This document shows positions 53,489 through 62,621 of a DNA stretch of 64,000 bases, in pieces (position 1 is the stretch's first letter; each line of letters begins with the position of its first letter). The DNA comes from Microvirga zambiensis WSM3693 (lineage in GTDB: Bacteria; Pseudomonadota; Alphaproteobacteria; Rhizobiales; Beijerinckiaceae), in the NCBI RefSeq assembly GCF_016735695.1, contig NZ_JAERQD010000015.1, positions 62,001-126,000 on the forward strand, given 5' to 3'. A model generated the notes under the pieces. It ran no database searches. It was not told where the DNA came from and saw nothing but the letters and a program-made list of their open reading frames with translations. A program made the translations under genes and the position numbers.

Positions 53489-54481
53489 TTACCTCTTGAT
53501 CAGCCCGACTTCTTCGCTGATGACCCTCAACTGATCTCTCGATTGTTCGATGAGGGCCTGGGTAGCCTTTGCATCCGCATAGGCATAGCCGATGGAGACC
53601 GAGCGGTATGCCGTCTTGACGGCCGGATCCGCCATGGTCTGACGCAGGATCTCCTGCCAGCCGTTGGCGATGGTGTCGGGCGTGCCCTTCGGAAGAACCA
53701 GCGCACGCCAGACCGAAAGATTGACGTCGTATCCCTGCTCCTTGAAGCTCTTCACGTCGGGCATTCCGTCGAGGGAAGCATCGCCGTTGTGAGCGAGCAC
53801 CTTCAGCTCGCCCGCATCGATCTGCGCCTTGACCTCGGAGGGATAGAGCAGACCGGCGGAGAGATCGCCGGACAGGATGCCGAGCAGGATCTCGCGGCCG
53901 CCCTTGATGGGGATGCGGCGGAACTTGGCGCCCGACACTTTTTCGATCTGGTGCCGATTGTAATCCTGGTTGCCCCAGTTGCCCGACACACCCATCAGAA
54001 CGCTGTTGGGCTTGGCCTTCGCAGCCTCGATGAACTGCTTCAGGTCCATCTTGCCGTACGGTCCCTTGGCTGCGACGACCAAAAGATTCGGATCGGCTGC
54101 GATCTGTCCGATATACCGATAGGTCGTCTCATCGTACTTGATGCTCTCGAGACGATAATTGTCCGTCACCAGCGATGTGGACACCTGCCCGATGGTTTGC
54201 CCATTGGGTGCGGCATTCATCATTTCATTATAGGCGACAACGCCACCGCCGCCGGGCTGGTTGACGACCACGATCGGCTTGCCTGCGTATTTCTCCATGA
54301 CCTGCGCCAGGGCGCGGGCATTGGAATCGTGCCCGCCGCCAGGGCTCGACGGCACGATGAGGGTCACGGGACCGGTCGGCCGCCAATCCTGGGCGGCGGC
54401 AGGCGCGCCCCACGCGGCGAGCGCGAGGGCCAGGCCTGCCAGGCCGGCTAGGCCGGCCTTGCTGAATTGGGATTTATGCAT
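53489..54481 (-). CDS. tripartite tricarboxylate transporter substrate-binding protein (TctC/Bug family)
   Basis: A 330-residue periplasmic protein. The signal peptide (LAGLAGLALALAAWGAPAAAQ) is followed by WRPTGPVTLIVPSSPGGGHDSNARAL, the Bug/TctC hallmark, with VVNQPGGGGVVAYNEM and LVVAAKGPYGKMDLKQFIEA. These proteins bind carboxylates for TctAB. It is the last gene of a leftward operon with tctA, tctB, an RraA-like protein and an IclR regulator. The ligand is not readable from sequence. Confidence 0.9.
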   Translation of the reverse strand: MHKSQFSKAGLAGLAGLALALAAWGAPAAAQDWRPTGPVTLIVPSSPGGGHDSNARALAQVMEKYAGKPIVVVNQPGGGGVVAYNEMMNAAPNGQTIGQVSTSLVTDNYRLESIKYDETTYRYIGQIAADPNLLVVAAKGPYGKMDLKQFIEAAKAKPNSVLMGVSGNWGNQDYNRHQIEKVSGAKFRRIPIKGGREILLGILSGDLSAGLLYPSEVKAQIDAGELKVLAHNGDASLDGMPDVKSFKEQGYDVNLSVWRALVLPKGTPDTIANGWQEILRQTMADPAVKTAYRSVSIGYAYADAKATQALIEQSRDQLRVISEEVGLIKR

Positions 54482-54502
54482 CGTTTCCTCCCTCGGGATT
54501 CG

Positions 54503-55312
54503 TTAGTCGTAGCGCTTGCGGAAGAGCGGGCGCAGTTCGCTGATGGGTCGCTTGTTATTGATCAGGTCGCGCATGACGTCTTCGGCCTGCTCGATGGCCT
54601 GCGCCTCGGCGATAACCCGGTCCACATGCTCAAAGGGGACCACGCAGATGCCGCTGTCGTCGGCGACGATGAGATCGCCGGCATAGACGACGATGTCGTG
54701 CACGGTGACGGGCCCGTTGATCTCGATGGCTTCCATCCGGAACTTGCCGGTGATCGGCGTCGCGCCCTTGGCCCAGACAGGATAGTCGATCTCGCGGATC
54801 GCGGTCAGATCGCGCACGGCGCCGTTGACGATGGAGCCTGCGAAGCCCGAGGTCTTCGCGACGGTGCAGGATTGCCCGCCCATGTTCGAGACGTCGAGAT
54901 TGCCGCCGAAATCTGCAACCAGAATGTCGCCTGGCTCCGAGAGATAATAGACCTCGCGGGTCGACATCTTGATCGGATCCTTGTCGTAGGCTCCTTGCGT
55001 CGGCGTCTTGCGCTCGGGAATATTGCGCAGGGTGACAGCCGTTCCGGCGATCTTCTTGCCGGGCAGCAGCGGCGGAAGATGGGTCGAAGCCACGACACCG
55101 CGCAGTCCGAGACCGTCGAGGATATCGGAGACGGTGGTCGTCATGTCCTGAAGCGCGAGGTATTGATCGATCGTTGCCTTTGAAACGCGCGGGAACTTGA
55201 TCCTCTTGATCCGGTCCTGCGGAACCTGACCCCAGATCCGGCCGGCGGCCTTGTACTCGTCGTACTCCTCGGCAAGGGTTTGCGTGGTCGATGTCGCTTG
55301 AGCGGCACTCAT
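54503..55312 (-). CDS. RraA-like protein (4-hydroxy-4-methyl-2-oxoglutarate aldolase-like)
   Basis: A 269-residue member of the RraA/HMG-aldolase family. The core metal and substrate motif GFAGSIVNGAVRDLTAI lies near residue 168 (the Arg-Asp pair binds the divalent metal and substrate), with YAGDLIVADDSGICVVP near 215. Many such proteins are class II aldolases or oxaloacetate decarboxylases acting on 4-hydroxy-2-oxo-dicarboxylic acids rather than RNase E inhibitors. Location inside a tricarboxylate transporter operon supports an enzymatic role on the imported carboxylate. The N-terminal about 50 residues extend beyond the minimal family core. Confidence 0.82.
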   Translation of the reverse strand: MSAAQATSTTQTLAEEYDEYKAAGRIWGQVPQDRIKRIKFPRVSKATIDQYLALQDMTTTVSDILDGLGLRGVVASTHLPPLLPGKKIAGTAVTLRNIPERKTPTQGAYDKDPIKMSTREVYYLSEPGDILVADFGGNLDVSNMGGQSCTVAKTSGFAGSIVNGAVRDLTAIREIDYPVWAKGATPITGKFRMEAIEINGPVTVHDIVVYAGDLIVADDSGICVVPFEHVDRVIAEAQAIEQAEDVMRDLINNKRPISELRPLFRKRYD

Positions 55313-55343
55313 CCGAATATCTCCTCTTCAGTTGTCGGAATGA

Positions 55344-56846
55344 TCATTCACCCTGGAACGCCTCTTCGCGTCGGCGTCGGAATGACGGCGAGACGAGCAG
55401 GACCAGGAGAAAAAGGGCGGTCAGCAGCAGCGCGGCACTGACTGGGCGGGTCAGGAAGGCAGTCGCGTCCCCGGCGGAGATCAGCATGGCCCGGCGGAAA
55501 TTGCTCTCAAGCAAGGGGCCCAGAACGAAGCCGAGCAGCAGCGGTGCGGCCTCGAAGTTCAGCTTGCTCAGCACATAGCCGAAGACCGCGAAGAACAGCA
55601 TCACGTAGATCAGGAAGGTGGAATTCTGGATGCTGAAGACGCCGACCGTCACGAAAACGACGATCGCCGGATAGAGAACCCGATAGGGAATCTTGAGCAT
55701 CTTCACCCAGATCCCGATCAGCGGCAGATTCAGGATCACGAGAATGACGTTTCCGATCCACATGGAGGCGATGAGGCCCCAGAACAGCTCCGGATTGCTG
55801 TCCATGACCTTCGGGCCGGGCTGCACGTTGTGAATCATCATGGCGCCCATCAGCAGCGCGGTCGTTGCGTTGGCGGGAACGCCGAGGGTCAGCATCGGAA
55901 CGAAGGAGCTCTGCGCAGCAGCGTTGTTGGCGCTTTCCGGAGCTGCAACGCCCTCGATCGCACCCTTGCCGAATTCCTGAGGCCTCCGCGACACACGCTT
56001 TTCCAGGGTATAGGCCGCGAAGGAGGACAGGAGCGCTCCGCCGCCCGGGAGAATTCCCAGCACCGATCCGAGCAGCGTGCCGCGCGCAATGGCGGGGGCT
56101 GCACGCCTGACATCCTCCCGGTCCAGACGCAGGCTGGTGATCTCGGTCGTCACCAGATCGCGGGAGCTCACACGCTCCAGATTCTTGAGAACTTCGGTCA
56201 GGCCGAAGACACCCATCGCCACAACGACGAAGTCGACGCCGTCGGAGAGCTCGAAGATCCCGAACGTATACCGCTCGACGCCGGAATTGATGTCGGTTCC
56301 GACAATGCCGAGCAGCACGCCGGTCACGATCATCGCAATGGCTTTGACGACGGATCCGGAGGCCAGAACCACAGCGGCGATCAGGCCGAGCAGCATCAGG
56401 GAAAAGTATTCCGCGGCACCGAAGCTCAGCGCGACGGATGCGAGGGCGGTCGCGGAGGCCGCGAGCATCAGGGTTCCGAAACAACCGGCGACGAGCGAGC
56501 CGATTGCGGCGACGGTGAGTGCCTGTCCGGCGCGACCCTGCCGCGCCATCTGGTAGCCATCGAGGCAGGTGACGACGGAGGATGCCTCACCCGGAAGATT
56601 GACGAGAATGGCGGTCGTCGAGCCGCCGTACTGCGCGCCGTAATAGATGCCCGCCAGCATGATCAGAGCCGATGTCGGTTCGAGCGCGTAGGTGACGGGC
56701 AGAAGCATCGCCACCGTCGCCACCGGCCCCAGACCCGGCAGAATGCCGATCAGGGTTCCGAGCAGCGCGCCGGCGAAGCAATAAGCGATGTTGGCGGGCG
56801 TAAGAGCAACGCCGAAACCTAAAGCGAGATTCGAAAGGAGTTCCAT
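55344..56846 (-). CDS. tctA: tripartite tricarboxylate transporter large membrane subunit (TctA)
   Basis: A 500-residue polytopic protein with about a dozen membrane helices. The family signatures [21 protein letters not shown] (residues 30-50), [24 protein letters not shown] and [22 protein letters not shown] are clear. It forms the channel of a secondary, ion-coupled carboxylate importer with TctB and the binding protein. Its ATG directly abuts the tctB stop (TGAATG). Confidence 0.93.
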   Translation of the reverse strand: MELLSNLALGFGVALTPANIAYCFAGALLGTLIGILPGLGPVATVAMLLPVTYALEPTSALIMLAGIYYGAQYGGSTTAILVNLPGEASSVVTCLDGYQMARQGRAGQALTVAAIGSLVAGCFGTLMLAASATALASVALSFGAAEYFSLMLLGLIAAVVLASGSVVKAIAMIVTGVLLGIVGTDINSGVERYTFGIFELSDGVDFVVVAMGVFGLTEVLKNLERVSSRDLVTTEITSLRLDREDVRRAAPAIARGTLLGSVLGILPGGGALLSSFAAYTLEKRVSRRPQEFGKGAIEGVAAPESANNAAAQSSFVPMLTLGVPANATTALLMGAMMIHNVQPGPKVMDSNPELFWGLIASMWIGNVILVILNLPLIGIWVKMLKIPYRVLYPAIVVFVTVGVFSIQNSTFLIYVMLFFAVFGYVLSKLNFEAAPLLLGFVLGPLLESNFRRAMLISAGDATAFLTRPVSAALLLTALFLLVLLVSPSFRRRREEAFQGE

Positions 56847-57308
56847 TCAGTTGCTCCACGGAAAAAGCGGCATGGGCATACCGATGGCTTCCACGAACAG
56901 GAGCGCGGAAATCGCAGCGAGCAGGACGGCCTCGATGAGGATCTCGCGCATGCGCCGGTCCGGTGCGGCAAGGCCGCTGATGGCGACGACCATCGCGCAG
57001 GCGGCCACATAGCCGACATGTCTCAAGGTGAACGCAAAAAGCGCAATGGCGCCCAGTATCAGGATCATCGGCCCGATTGCCCAATTGCCCGAGACGGTCA
57101 GACCGGTCGCCTGTGTCGCGGCGCCCTGGACGAGAAGCACTACACCGAGAGCTGCAAGGACGCTGCCGAGCAGCAGGGGAACGAAGCCCGGCCCCATCTC
57201 CTCCAGCGTTCCGATCTCGTAGTTTCGGCCGCCGATCAGGAAGAAGGCCGCGATGGCGAGCACAAACAATCCTGACAGCACATCCGTATTCTTCAGTAAC
57301 TTCGACAC
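56847..57308 (-). CDS. tctB: tripartite tricarboxylate transporter small membrane subunit (TctB)
   Basis: A 153-residue protein with four predicted membrane helices (LSGLFVLAIAAFFLIG, FVPLLLGSVLAALGVVLLV, MILILGAIALFAFTL and EAVLLAAISALLFVEAIGM) and the GxGFVPLLLG segment typical of TctB. It pairs with TctA, encoded with no gap. Confidence 0.9.
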   Translation of the reverse strand: MSKLLKNTDVLSGLFVLAIAAFFLIGGRNYEIGTLEEMGPGFVPLLLGSVLAALGVVLLVQGAATQATGLTVSGNWAIGPMILILGAIALFAFTLRHVGYVAACAMVVAISGLAAPDRRMREILIEAVLLAAISALLFVEAIGMPMPLFPWSN

Positions 57309-57330
57309 GACAGCTCCTCCTGAGCCTGTG

Positions 57331-58101
57331 TTAGGGAGCCTCGCCGACCCGTGTGCTCAGGTAGCCGGCCTCATCGCGCAGCAATTGGCGGCAGAGCTCG
57401 CCCGACCGCTCGTATTCGTCGAGCGGCCCCGCAAGCGTGAGGGCTCCGACGAGCCTCCCGCGGGTGGAGATGACCGGGACGGCGACGGCGAAGGCGCTGC
57501 TGGTGGCCTCGCCGAAACTGACGGAGATGCGCTCGCGTGCGATTTCCCCGAGCTGCACAGCAAGGGCTTCCCGATCCGTCACCGTGGTCGGGGTCAGGGC
57601 TTCAAGGGCATGTCCATCGAGGACACGGTCTCTCAACGCCTGCGGGCTGAAGGCCAGGAGAACCTTTCCGGTAGCGCCCACATGCAGCGGCCTCACCTGT
57701 CCCTCAGGAATGGCGTAGCGCAGGCCCTGCTCGGGCTCCTCGCGGGCAATGACCAGGCGCGCATCACCGCGAACGACGGAGAAGAATGCCGTCGCCTTGG
57801 CCTTCTCCGACAGATGCCGCAACCGGGGACGGACGAGGCCGGTCAGGCCGTTATAGGCATCGCGCACAAGCCATCCGAGCCTGAATGCCTTGGGGCCGAG
57901 CTCATAGGTGCCCTGGTCCACATTCACGACGATGAAACCGGACGCTTCCAGCGTGCCCAGATATCGCAGGATGCGGCTGCGGGTCAGGCCGGTGCGCTGG
58001 TGAAGCTCGCCCAGGCGCAAGCCTTCGGCGCTCTCGAAAGCATCCAGGATTTGCAGAGCGGCCTGAACGGCAGCCACGTGGCGTTCTGTTTCCTTGCCCA
58101 T
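57331..58101 (-). CDS. IclR family transcriptional regulator
   Basis: A 256-residue regulator with an N-terminal winged helix (RHVAAVQAALQILDAFESAEGLRLGELHQRTGLTRSRILRYLGTLEASGFI) and a C-terminal GAF-like effector domain (GKVLLAFSPQALRDRVL, VAVPVISTRGRLVGALTLAGP). It is the first gene of the leftward operon with tctBA, and palindromic AT-rich sites lie directly upstream of its ATG. It probably senses the transported carboxylate or a metabolite of it and controls the operon and itself. Confidence 0.9.
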   Translation of the reverse strand: MGKETERHVAAVQAALQILDAFESAEGLRLGELHQRTGLTRSRILRYLGTLEASGFIVVNVDQGTYELGPKAFRLGWLVRDAYNGLTGLVRPRLRHLSEKAKATAFFSVVRGDARLVIAREEPEQGLRYAIPEGQVRPLHVGATGKVLLAFSPQALRDRVLDGHALEALTPTTVTDREALAVQLGEIARERISVSFGEATSSAFAVAVPVISTRGRLVGALTLAGPLDEYERSGELCRQLLRDEAGYLSTRVGEAP

Positions 58102-58102
58102 G

Positions 58103-58140
58103 TTTCTATTCTGTAGAAATGATTTCTATTTTTATAAAAA
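58103..58140. promoter_or_regulatory. palindromes upstream of iclR
   Basis: TTTCTA-n5-TAGAAA (58103-58119) begins one base upstream of the iclR start codon, and TTTTTATAAAAA (58129-58140) is a perfect palindrome; TTTCTATT is directly repeated at 58103 and 58123. This is likely the IclR autoregulatory operator and promoter. Confidence 0.55.
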
Positions 58141-58269
58141 TGGAGAGATGCCGGTCGCAGGTCAAGCGGAAAATCGGCCCAATCGTGCGTCACTTTGTTA
58201 GGAAGGCAGACTATCTCCGCATCGGCGGAGCGGATGCCAAAGAACTTCCAGAACAAGTGGCATCAGCTC

Positions 58270-59208
58270 TCATTTGGTTTTCATCAAGCACCGGTCCCAT
58301 TCAGGCGTGCCTCCGAAACGGTCGACGAGCATGTCGATCAAGACGCGCACCTTGCCTGGAACATAGGAGCCCGGCGGACGCACGACGTAGATGCCATATT
58401 CGGGCATCGGATAATCCAGCAGGAGAGGCACAAGCGCACCGCTCTCGATGGCATCGGCAGCCAGGAAAGAAGGTGCGTCTGCAATCCCATACCCTGCGAT
58501 CGCCCATTGGAGAATCGCTTCCCCGCTGTCGGATCTCAACCGCCCCTCCGGCCGTATCGAGATCAGCCGCTTGCCCGACTGGAACTGCCACTCCGGCACG
58601 AGGCGACCGGTGTAGATCAGGCACTCATGCGCCGCGACGTCCTGTGGGCTGTTCGGCCATCCATGGCGGGCTAGGTAATCCGGACTTGCGACAAGAACGG
58701 ATCGCACCGGTGCAATCCTTCGGGCCACAAGACTGGAATCCCTAAGGGAGCCGATGCGAACCGCAGCATCGAACCGCTCCCCGGTCAGGTCTGCCAAGCG
58801 GTCGGTATAGGACACCTCGAGCTCTAGACCGGGATGGAGCCGGACCAGTTCCGTCAGTACGGGGGTGAGGTGCCGCACGCCGAACGACAACGGCGCGGAT
58901 AACCGGAGGCGCCCGCGCACCGATCGGCCCTGTTCGGCAACGACGTCGCGCGCTACTTCCAGTTCCGCGAGGATCCGGTCACATCGTGCCTTGAACTCGA
59001 TGCCGGCCTCCGTCGGACTGATGCCGCGCGTGCTTCGGCTGAGGAGGCGGGTGCCGAGGTCGGCCTCCAGCCGCGTGATCCGCCGGCTCAGGATCGATTT
59101 GGAAATGCCAAGACGTGCCGCTGCGCGGTTGAGCCCGCCGCTCTCGACGACCTCGACGAAGCTCCTCAGATCCTCCAGATCGATCACGTGGTGTTCCTCC
59201 CGGGACAA
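58270..59208 (-). CDS. LysR family transcriptional regulator
   Basis: A 312-residue LysR-type regulator. The helix-turn-helix (LEDLRSFVEVVESGGLNRAAARLGISKSILSRRITRLEADLGTRLL) occupies residues 10-65, followed by a periplasmic-binding-like effector domain with RLRLSAPLSFG and LAVRIGSLRDSSLVARR-like segments of the CrgA/DsdC branch. An in-frame GTG at 59187 is an alternative start. It is divergent from an azoreductase gene across a 93-base spacer with a LysR-like dyad, so it most likely controls that gene in response to a quinone-, azo- or aromatic-type inducer. Confidence 0.9.
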   Translation of the reverse strand: MSREEHHVIDLEDLRSFVEVVESGGLNRAAARLGISKSILSRRITRLEADLGTRLLSRSTRGISPTEAGIEFKARCDRILAELEVARDVVAEQGRSVRGRLRLSAPLSFGVRHLTPVLTELVRLHPGLELEVSYTDRLADLTGERFDAAVRIGSLRDSSLVARRIAPVRSVLVASPDYLARHGWPNSPQDVAAHECLIYTGRLVPEWQFQSGKRLISIRPEGRLRSDSGEAILQWAIAGYGIADAPSFLAADAIESGALVPLLLDYPMPEYGIYVVRPPGSYVPGKVRVLIDMLVDRFGGTPEWDRCLMKTK

Positions 59209-59224
59209 CAGTCTGGTGCTGAAT

Positions 59225-59242
59225 ATGCACCTTCTACTGCAT
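59225..59242. promoter_or_regulatory. putative LysR-type operator
   Basis: ATGCA-n8-TGCAT is a perfect dyad in the 93-base spacer between the divergent LysR and azoreductase genes. Size and position fit a LysR recognition box. Confidence 0.5.
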
Positions 59243-59301
59243 CGGATGAAACACTAGGTCTCTGGCATCGCATTGACCAGAAGCCCTGAAGGGATTGTCA
59301 T

Positions 59302-59931
59302 ATGTCCACAGCTCTCGTGATCACCAGCAGCGCGCTCGGCGACGCCTCCGTCTCCAGCCGGCTCGTTGCGGAAACCGTCGCCCGCCTGCGTTCCCATGAT
59401 CCCGGCCTCCGAGTCATCACCCGCGATCTTGGCAGCGATCCCATTCCGCACCTGAATTTCGACTCGGCCACCGCCTTGCGTGGAGCGGAGCCCGAGAACG
59501 CGGCCCAGGCTGCGGCTCGATCCCTCTCGGACGACTTGATCGCCGAACTCAAGGCGGCCGATACGCTCATCATCGGTGCGCCCATGTACAATTTCGGCAT
59601 GCCATCGACCCTGAAGGCCTGGTTCGACCACGTGCTGCGTGCCGGCATCACGTTCCGCTACAGCGAGAGCGGCCCTGAAGGCTTGATTGAGGGCAAGCGA
59701 GCCGTTGTCATCGTCAGCCGCGGCGGTCTCTACAGCGAAGGGCCGGCGCAAGTCATGGATTCACAGGAGCCGCATCTGCGCAACCTGCTCGGCTTCATGG
59801 GCATCACCGATGTGACCTTCCTTCGGGCGGAGAAGCTCGCCTTCGGTCCGGAGGTTCGCGAGCAGGCCATCGATACGGTGCGCCAGCAGTTGGCGGAGAC
59901 GATTGGTGAGGCCTGCCGCAAGGCAGCCTAG
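59302..59931 (+). CDS. azoR: FMN-dependent NADH:quinone/azo reductase (AzoR family)
   Basis: A 209-residue flavodoxin-like fold protein with ITSSALGDASVSSRLV (FMN phosphate loop), IIGAPMYNFGMPSTLKAWFDHVLRAGITFRY and IVSRGGLYSEGPAQVMDSQEPHL, all AzoR hallmarks. It reduces quinones and azo compounds by two-electron transfer. GAAGGGA precedes the ATG. It is divergent from a LysR regulator and followed by a hairpin, so it is a single-gene unit. Confidence 0.9.
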   Translation: MSTALVITSSALGDASVSSRLVAETVARLRSHDPGLRVITRDLGSDPIPHLNFDSATALRGAEPENAAQAAARSLSDDLIAELKAADTLIIGAPMYNFGMPSTLKAWFDHVLRAGITFRYSESGPEGLIEGKRAVVIVSRGGLYSEGPAQVMDSQEPHLRNLLGFMGITDVTFLRAEKLAFGPEVREQAIDTVRQQLAETIGEACRKAA

Positions 59932-59950
59932 CCAACGCTCGGCTCCGTTA

Positions 59951-59976
59951 GGGATGGCGGCCATAGTCGCCATCCC
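59951..59976 (+). terminator. hairpin after azoR
   Basis: GGGATGGCG and CGCCATCCC form a 9-base stem with an 8-base loop shortly after the azoreductase stop. No T-run. Farther on, CATTTGA/TCAAATG (60003-60030) makes a looser dyad upstream of the next gene. Confidence 0.6.
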
Positions 59977-60123
59977 CAAGCATGACATCGACGCGGCCAT
60001 GCCATTTGACGTGCATTTTCCGCTCAAATGACAAAGATCGGCTCATAAGGAGATTCTGCGCGATCGGCCAATCTGCCTGCTATCGTGTCGAATCGACGGA
60101 AGGCATTTGCACGGGACCGCTTC

Positions 60124-61140
60124 ATGAAAAAGATCGGCTTTCTCTCCTTCGGACACTGGTCCCCCTCCCCGCAGTCACAGACGCGGTCGGCCCGGGATAC
60201 TCTCGTCCAGTCCATCGACCTTGCCGTAGCAGCCGAAGAACTCGGCGCGGATGGCGCTTACTTCCGCGTCCACCACTTTGCGCGCCAGCTCGCCTCCCCC
60301 TTCCCACTTCTGGCGGCAATCGGTGCCAAGACGAGCCGTATCGAGATCGGTACGGCCGTCATCGACATGCGCTACGAGAACCCTTTCTACATGGCAGAGG
60401 ACGCGGGCGCGGCCGATCTGATCAGCGGTGGACGCCTCCAGCTCGGCATCAGCCGAGGTTCGCCCGAGCAGGTTATTGATGGCTGGCGCTATTTCGGCTA
60501 CGCGCCCCAAGAGGGCCAGAGCGATGCCGATATGGGCCGCCGACATGCGGAAGTGCTCCTCGACATCCTCAAGGGCGAGGGCTTTGCCGAGCCGAACCCC
60601 CGTCCGATGTTCCCCAACCCGCCCGGACTGCTACGCCTTGAGCCGCATTCGGAGGGACTGCGCGAGCGCATCTGGTGGGGCTCCGCGTCCAATGCGACTG
60701 CAATTTGGGCCGCGCAGCATGGCATGAATCTCCAGAGCTCGACGCTGAAGGAGGATGAGACAGGCGAACCCTTCCACGTCCAGCAGGCCAAGCAGATCCG
60801 CCGCTACAAGGAAGCGTGGAAAGAGGCAGGGCATGCCCGCGAGCCACGCATATCCGTCTCGCGCTCGATCTTCGCACTCGTGGATGATCGCGACCGCGCC
60901 TATTTCGGGCACGGCAAGGACAACGACCAGATCGGCATCATCGACAACATGCGCGCGATCTTCGGCCGTTCCTACGCTGCGGAGCCGGACAGGCTCGTGG
61001 ACGAGCTCAAGACGGACGAAGCGATTGCAGAGGCCGACACGCTGCTTCTGACGGTGCCGAACCAGCTCGGCGTCGACTACAATGTGCATGTGATCGAGGC
61101 CATCCTGAAGCATGTCGCTCCGGCATTAGGCTGGCGGTGA
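60124..61140 (+). CDS. LLM class flavin-dependent oxidoreductase (luciferase-like)
   Basis: A 338-residue luciferase-like monooxygenase. MKKIGFLSFGHW starts the TIM barrel, with ADGAYFRVHHFARQLASPFPLLAAIGAKTSRIEIGTAVIDMRYENPFYMAEDAGAADLISGGRLQ split across the conserved flavin-binding strands and ending in LGISRGSP. It uses reduced FMN supplied by a reductase; AzoR upstream or the flavodoxin-like proteins elsewhere are possible partners. A second, distinct luciferase-like gene lies at the right edge. The start at ATG 60124 matches the family; a longer frame from 60085 does not. Confidence 0.88.
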   Translation: MKKIGFLSFGHWSPSPQSQTRSARDTLVQSIDLAVAAEELGADGAYFRVHHFARQLASPFPLLAAIGAKTSRIEIGTAVIDMRYENPFYMAEDAGAADLISGGRLQLGISRGSPEQVIDGWRYFGYAPQEGQSDADMGRRHAEVLLDILKGEGFAEPNPRPMFPNPPGLLRLEPHSEGLRERIWWGSASNATAIWAAQHGMNLQSSTLKEDETGEPFHVQQAKQIRRYKEAWKEAGHAREPRISVSRSIFALVDDRDRAYFGHGKDNDQIGIIDNMRAIFGRSYAAEPDRLVDELKTDEAIAEADTLLLTVPNQLGVDYNVHVIEAILKHVAPALGWR

Positions 61141-61195
61141 CGTTTCCGCAGGCACGCAGATCGAGTCGAGCTGCAGCCCGCAAGCAGAGCCAAGC

Positions 61196-61852
61196 CTATG
61201 CCGCCACGACAATATCGAAATGTCCTTGAAGCGCGCCCGGCTCGGATAGCTGCCCGGAAGCCAACGGCACGATCACGCTGTTTCGCGCCAGAGGATCACG
61301 GATGCGGTTGAGGACCCCGTCCCGTGCATTCAGGGGCTCGCCCTCGATATACATTTGTGTGACCAGACGTCCCTGCCCTGGCACATGCACGGCAAAATGA
61401 ATGTGCGGCGTCCGCCCCGGATAAGGCACCGGTCGAATGGTGCGGAACCTGTATAGCCCCTGTTCGTCCACCTGCGTGCGACCATAGCCCTGGAAGGCAT
61501 GGTCGATGCGTCCCTGACCGCCGGCACGAGGGTGGCGATAGATGCCATTGGCATCGCACTGCCAGATCTCCACCACGCTTCCGGGCTTTGGCTGCCCACG
61601 AGTATCCAGCACACGTCCCGACACATGGATCACTTGGCCAAGCGCCTGAGCGGCCTGACCCGTGACGCGCACCAGATCGCTGTCCATGTCCGGCGGGAAC
61701 TCGACGGGATAGAAGGGTCCTTCCGTCTGCCCTGGTGTGGGGACCAGCGCGGCCGCGAACAGAGCCCTCGGGGTTATGGCAGAGACCGATAAGATTGCTG
61801 TCCTAATCAGTAGAGAACGTCGATCAAGACGGAGAGCGGGATAGTCGGTCAT
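61196..61852 (-). CDS. intradiol ring-cleavage dioxygenase with Tat-like signal
   Basis: A 218-residue dioxygenase of the protocatechuate 3,4-dioxygenase/catechol 1,2-dioxygenase family. Iron ligands can be placed: Tyr in NGIYRHP, Tyr in PVPYPGR, and two His in TPHIHF. The N-terminus reads LDRRSLLIRTAIL, a twin-arginine-like motif before a hydrophobic stretch, suggesting export of the folded enzyme, as seen in extracytoplasmic intradiol dioxygenase-like proteins. The start at 61852 is chosen so the signal begins normally. It reads leftward, convergent with the luciferase-like gene. Substrate unknown. Confidence 0.85.
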   Translation of the reverse strand: MTDYPALRLDRRSLLIRTAILSVSAITPRALFAAALVPTPGQTEGPFYPVEFPPDMDSDLVRVTGQAAQALGQVIHVSGRVLDTRGQPKPGSVVEIWQCDANGIYRHPRAGGQGRIDHAFQGYGRTQVDEQGLYRFRTIRPVPYPGRTPHIHFAVHVPGQGRLVTQMYIEGEPLNARDGVLNRIRDPLARNSVIVPLASGQLSEPGALQGHFDIVVAA

Positions 61853-61998
61853 CGCAGAACTCCAGGCCCAGATCACCGAAGGGCAGCATAGACCGCTTGC
61901 GCCTTCAGGCCAGCTCATCGCCTCTCACATCGCACGAACGTGATGAGGCTTCGAGATGACCGTTCGGTCCGAACTGGTCCGATCCTCCGAAAATCGCT

Positions 61999-62607
61999 CT
62001 AGGAGCTGACCGGGGGTGTCGGCTCGCCAAGGGAGAGCATCAACCGGTTCGCCCAGTTGAAAAAGGATGCGCCGTTGATGACATCCACGATCTCCGCGTC
62101 GCCGAGCCCCGCGACACGTAGCGCCTCGATTTGCCTGCTGCCAAATTCGATCGGCGTGTCCGTCAATGTCACCGAGGCTGCAACGATCGCGTTCCAGCGA
62201 CCATCGATATCCACATCGACGCCTTCGTCGAGCAAGCGCTGAACGTCGGCGCCCCGCTTGGAAAATTGCGTCGCAAAACGGGAATGGACGGAAGCGCAGA
62301 AGATGCAGCCGTTGGATCGCGAGGTGGCCGTGGCTGCGAGTTCGCGCTCGGCCCGGGGAAGGCCGTTGCTCGTGTTGTAGAAGATGTCCTTATCCGTCTT
62401 CGTTCTGGCCTGCAGGATATCGGGATCGCGGGCGAGCAGGAGGAAGTATGGCGACTTGGCGCGAGACGCATCGACGAGGCCGGCCCAGTGCCGCTCGGTG
62501 AGCTGTTCCGCAGGAAACGGCTCCAGCCAGGGCAGCCAGCCCAATTCCTCCTGCGTGAATGCGGTGGGCTCGCGATTTTCGGGATGGGATAAGGTTGTCT
62601 CGGTCAT
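61999..62607 (-). CDS. alkylhydroperoxidase domain protein, Avi_7169 family
   Basis: A 202-residue AhpD-like (CMD superfamily) protein. The redox motif CIFCASVHSRF near residue 101 gives the CxxC...H arrangement of AhpD. It is encoded with an Avi_7170-type CMD protein and a luciferase-like monooxygenase, a recurrent three-gene set (families named Avi_7169, Avi_7170 and KPN_01858). Start MTETTLSHPENREP at 62607. It may dispose of a peroxide or hydroperoxide formed by the monooxygenase, but no substrate is established. Confidence 0.82.
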   Translation of the reverse strand: MTETTLSHPENREPTAFTQEELGWLPWLEPFPAEQLTERHWAGLVDASRAKSPYFLLLARDPDILQARTKTDKDIFYNTSNGLPRAERELAATATSRSNGCIFCASVHSRFATQFSKRGADVQRLLDEGVDVDIDGRWNAIVAASVTLTDTPIEFGSRQIEALRVAGLGDAEIVDVINGASFFNWANRLMLSLGEPTPPVSS

Positions 62608-62621
62608 GGAAGTGCCCCTTC

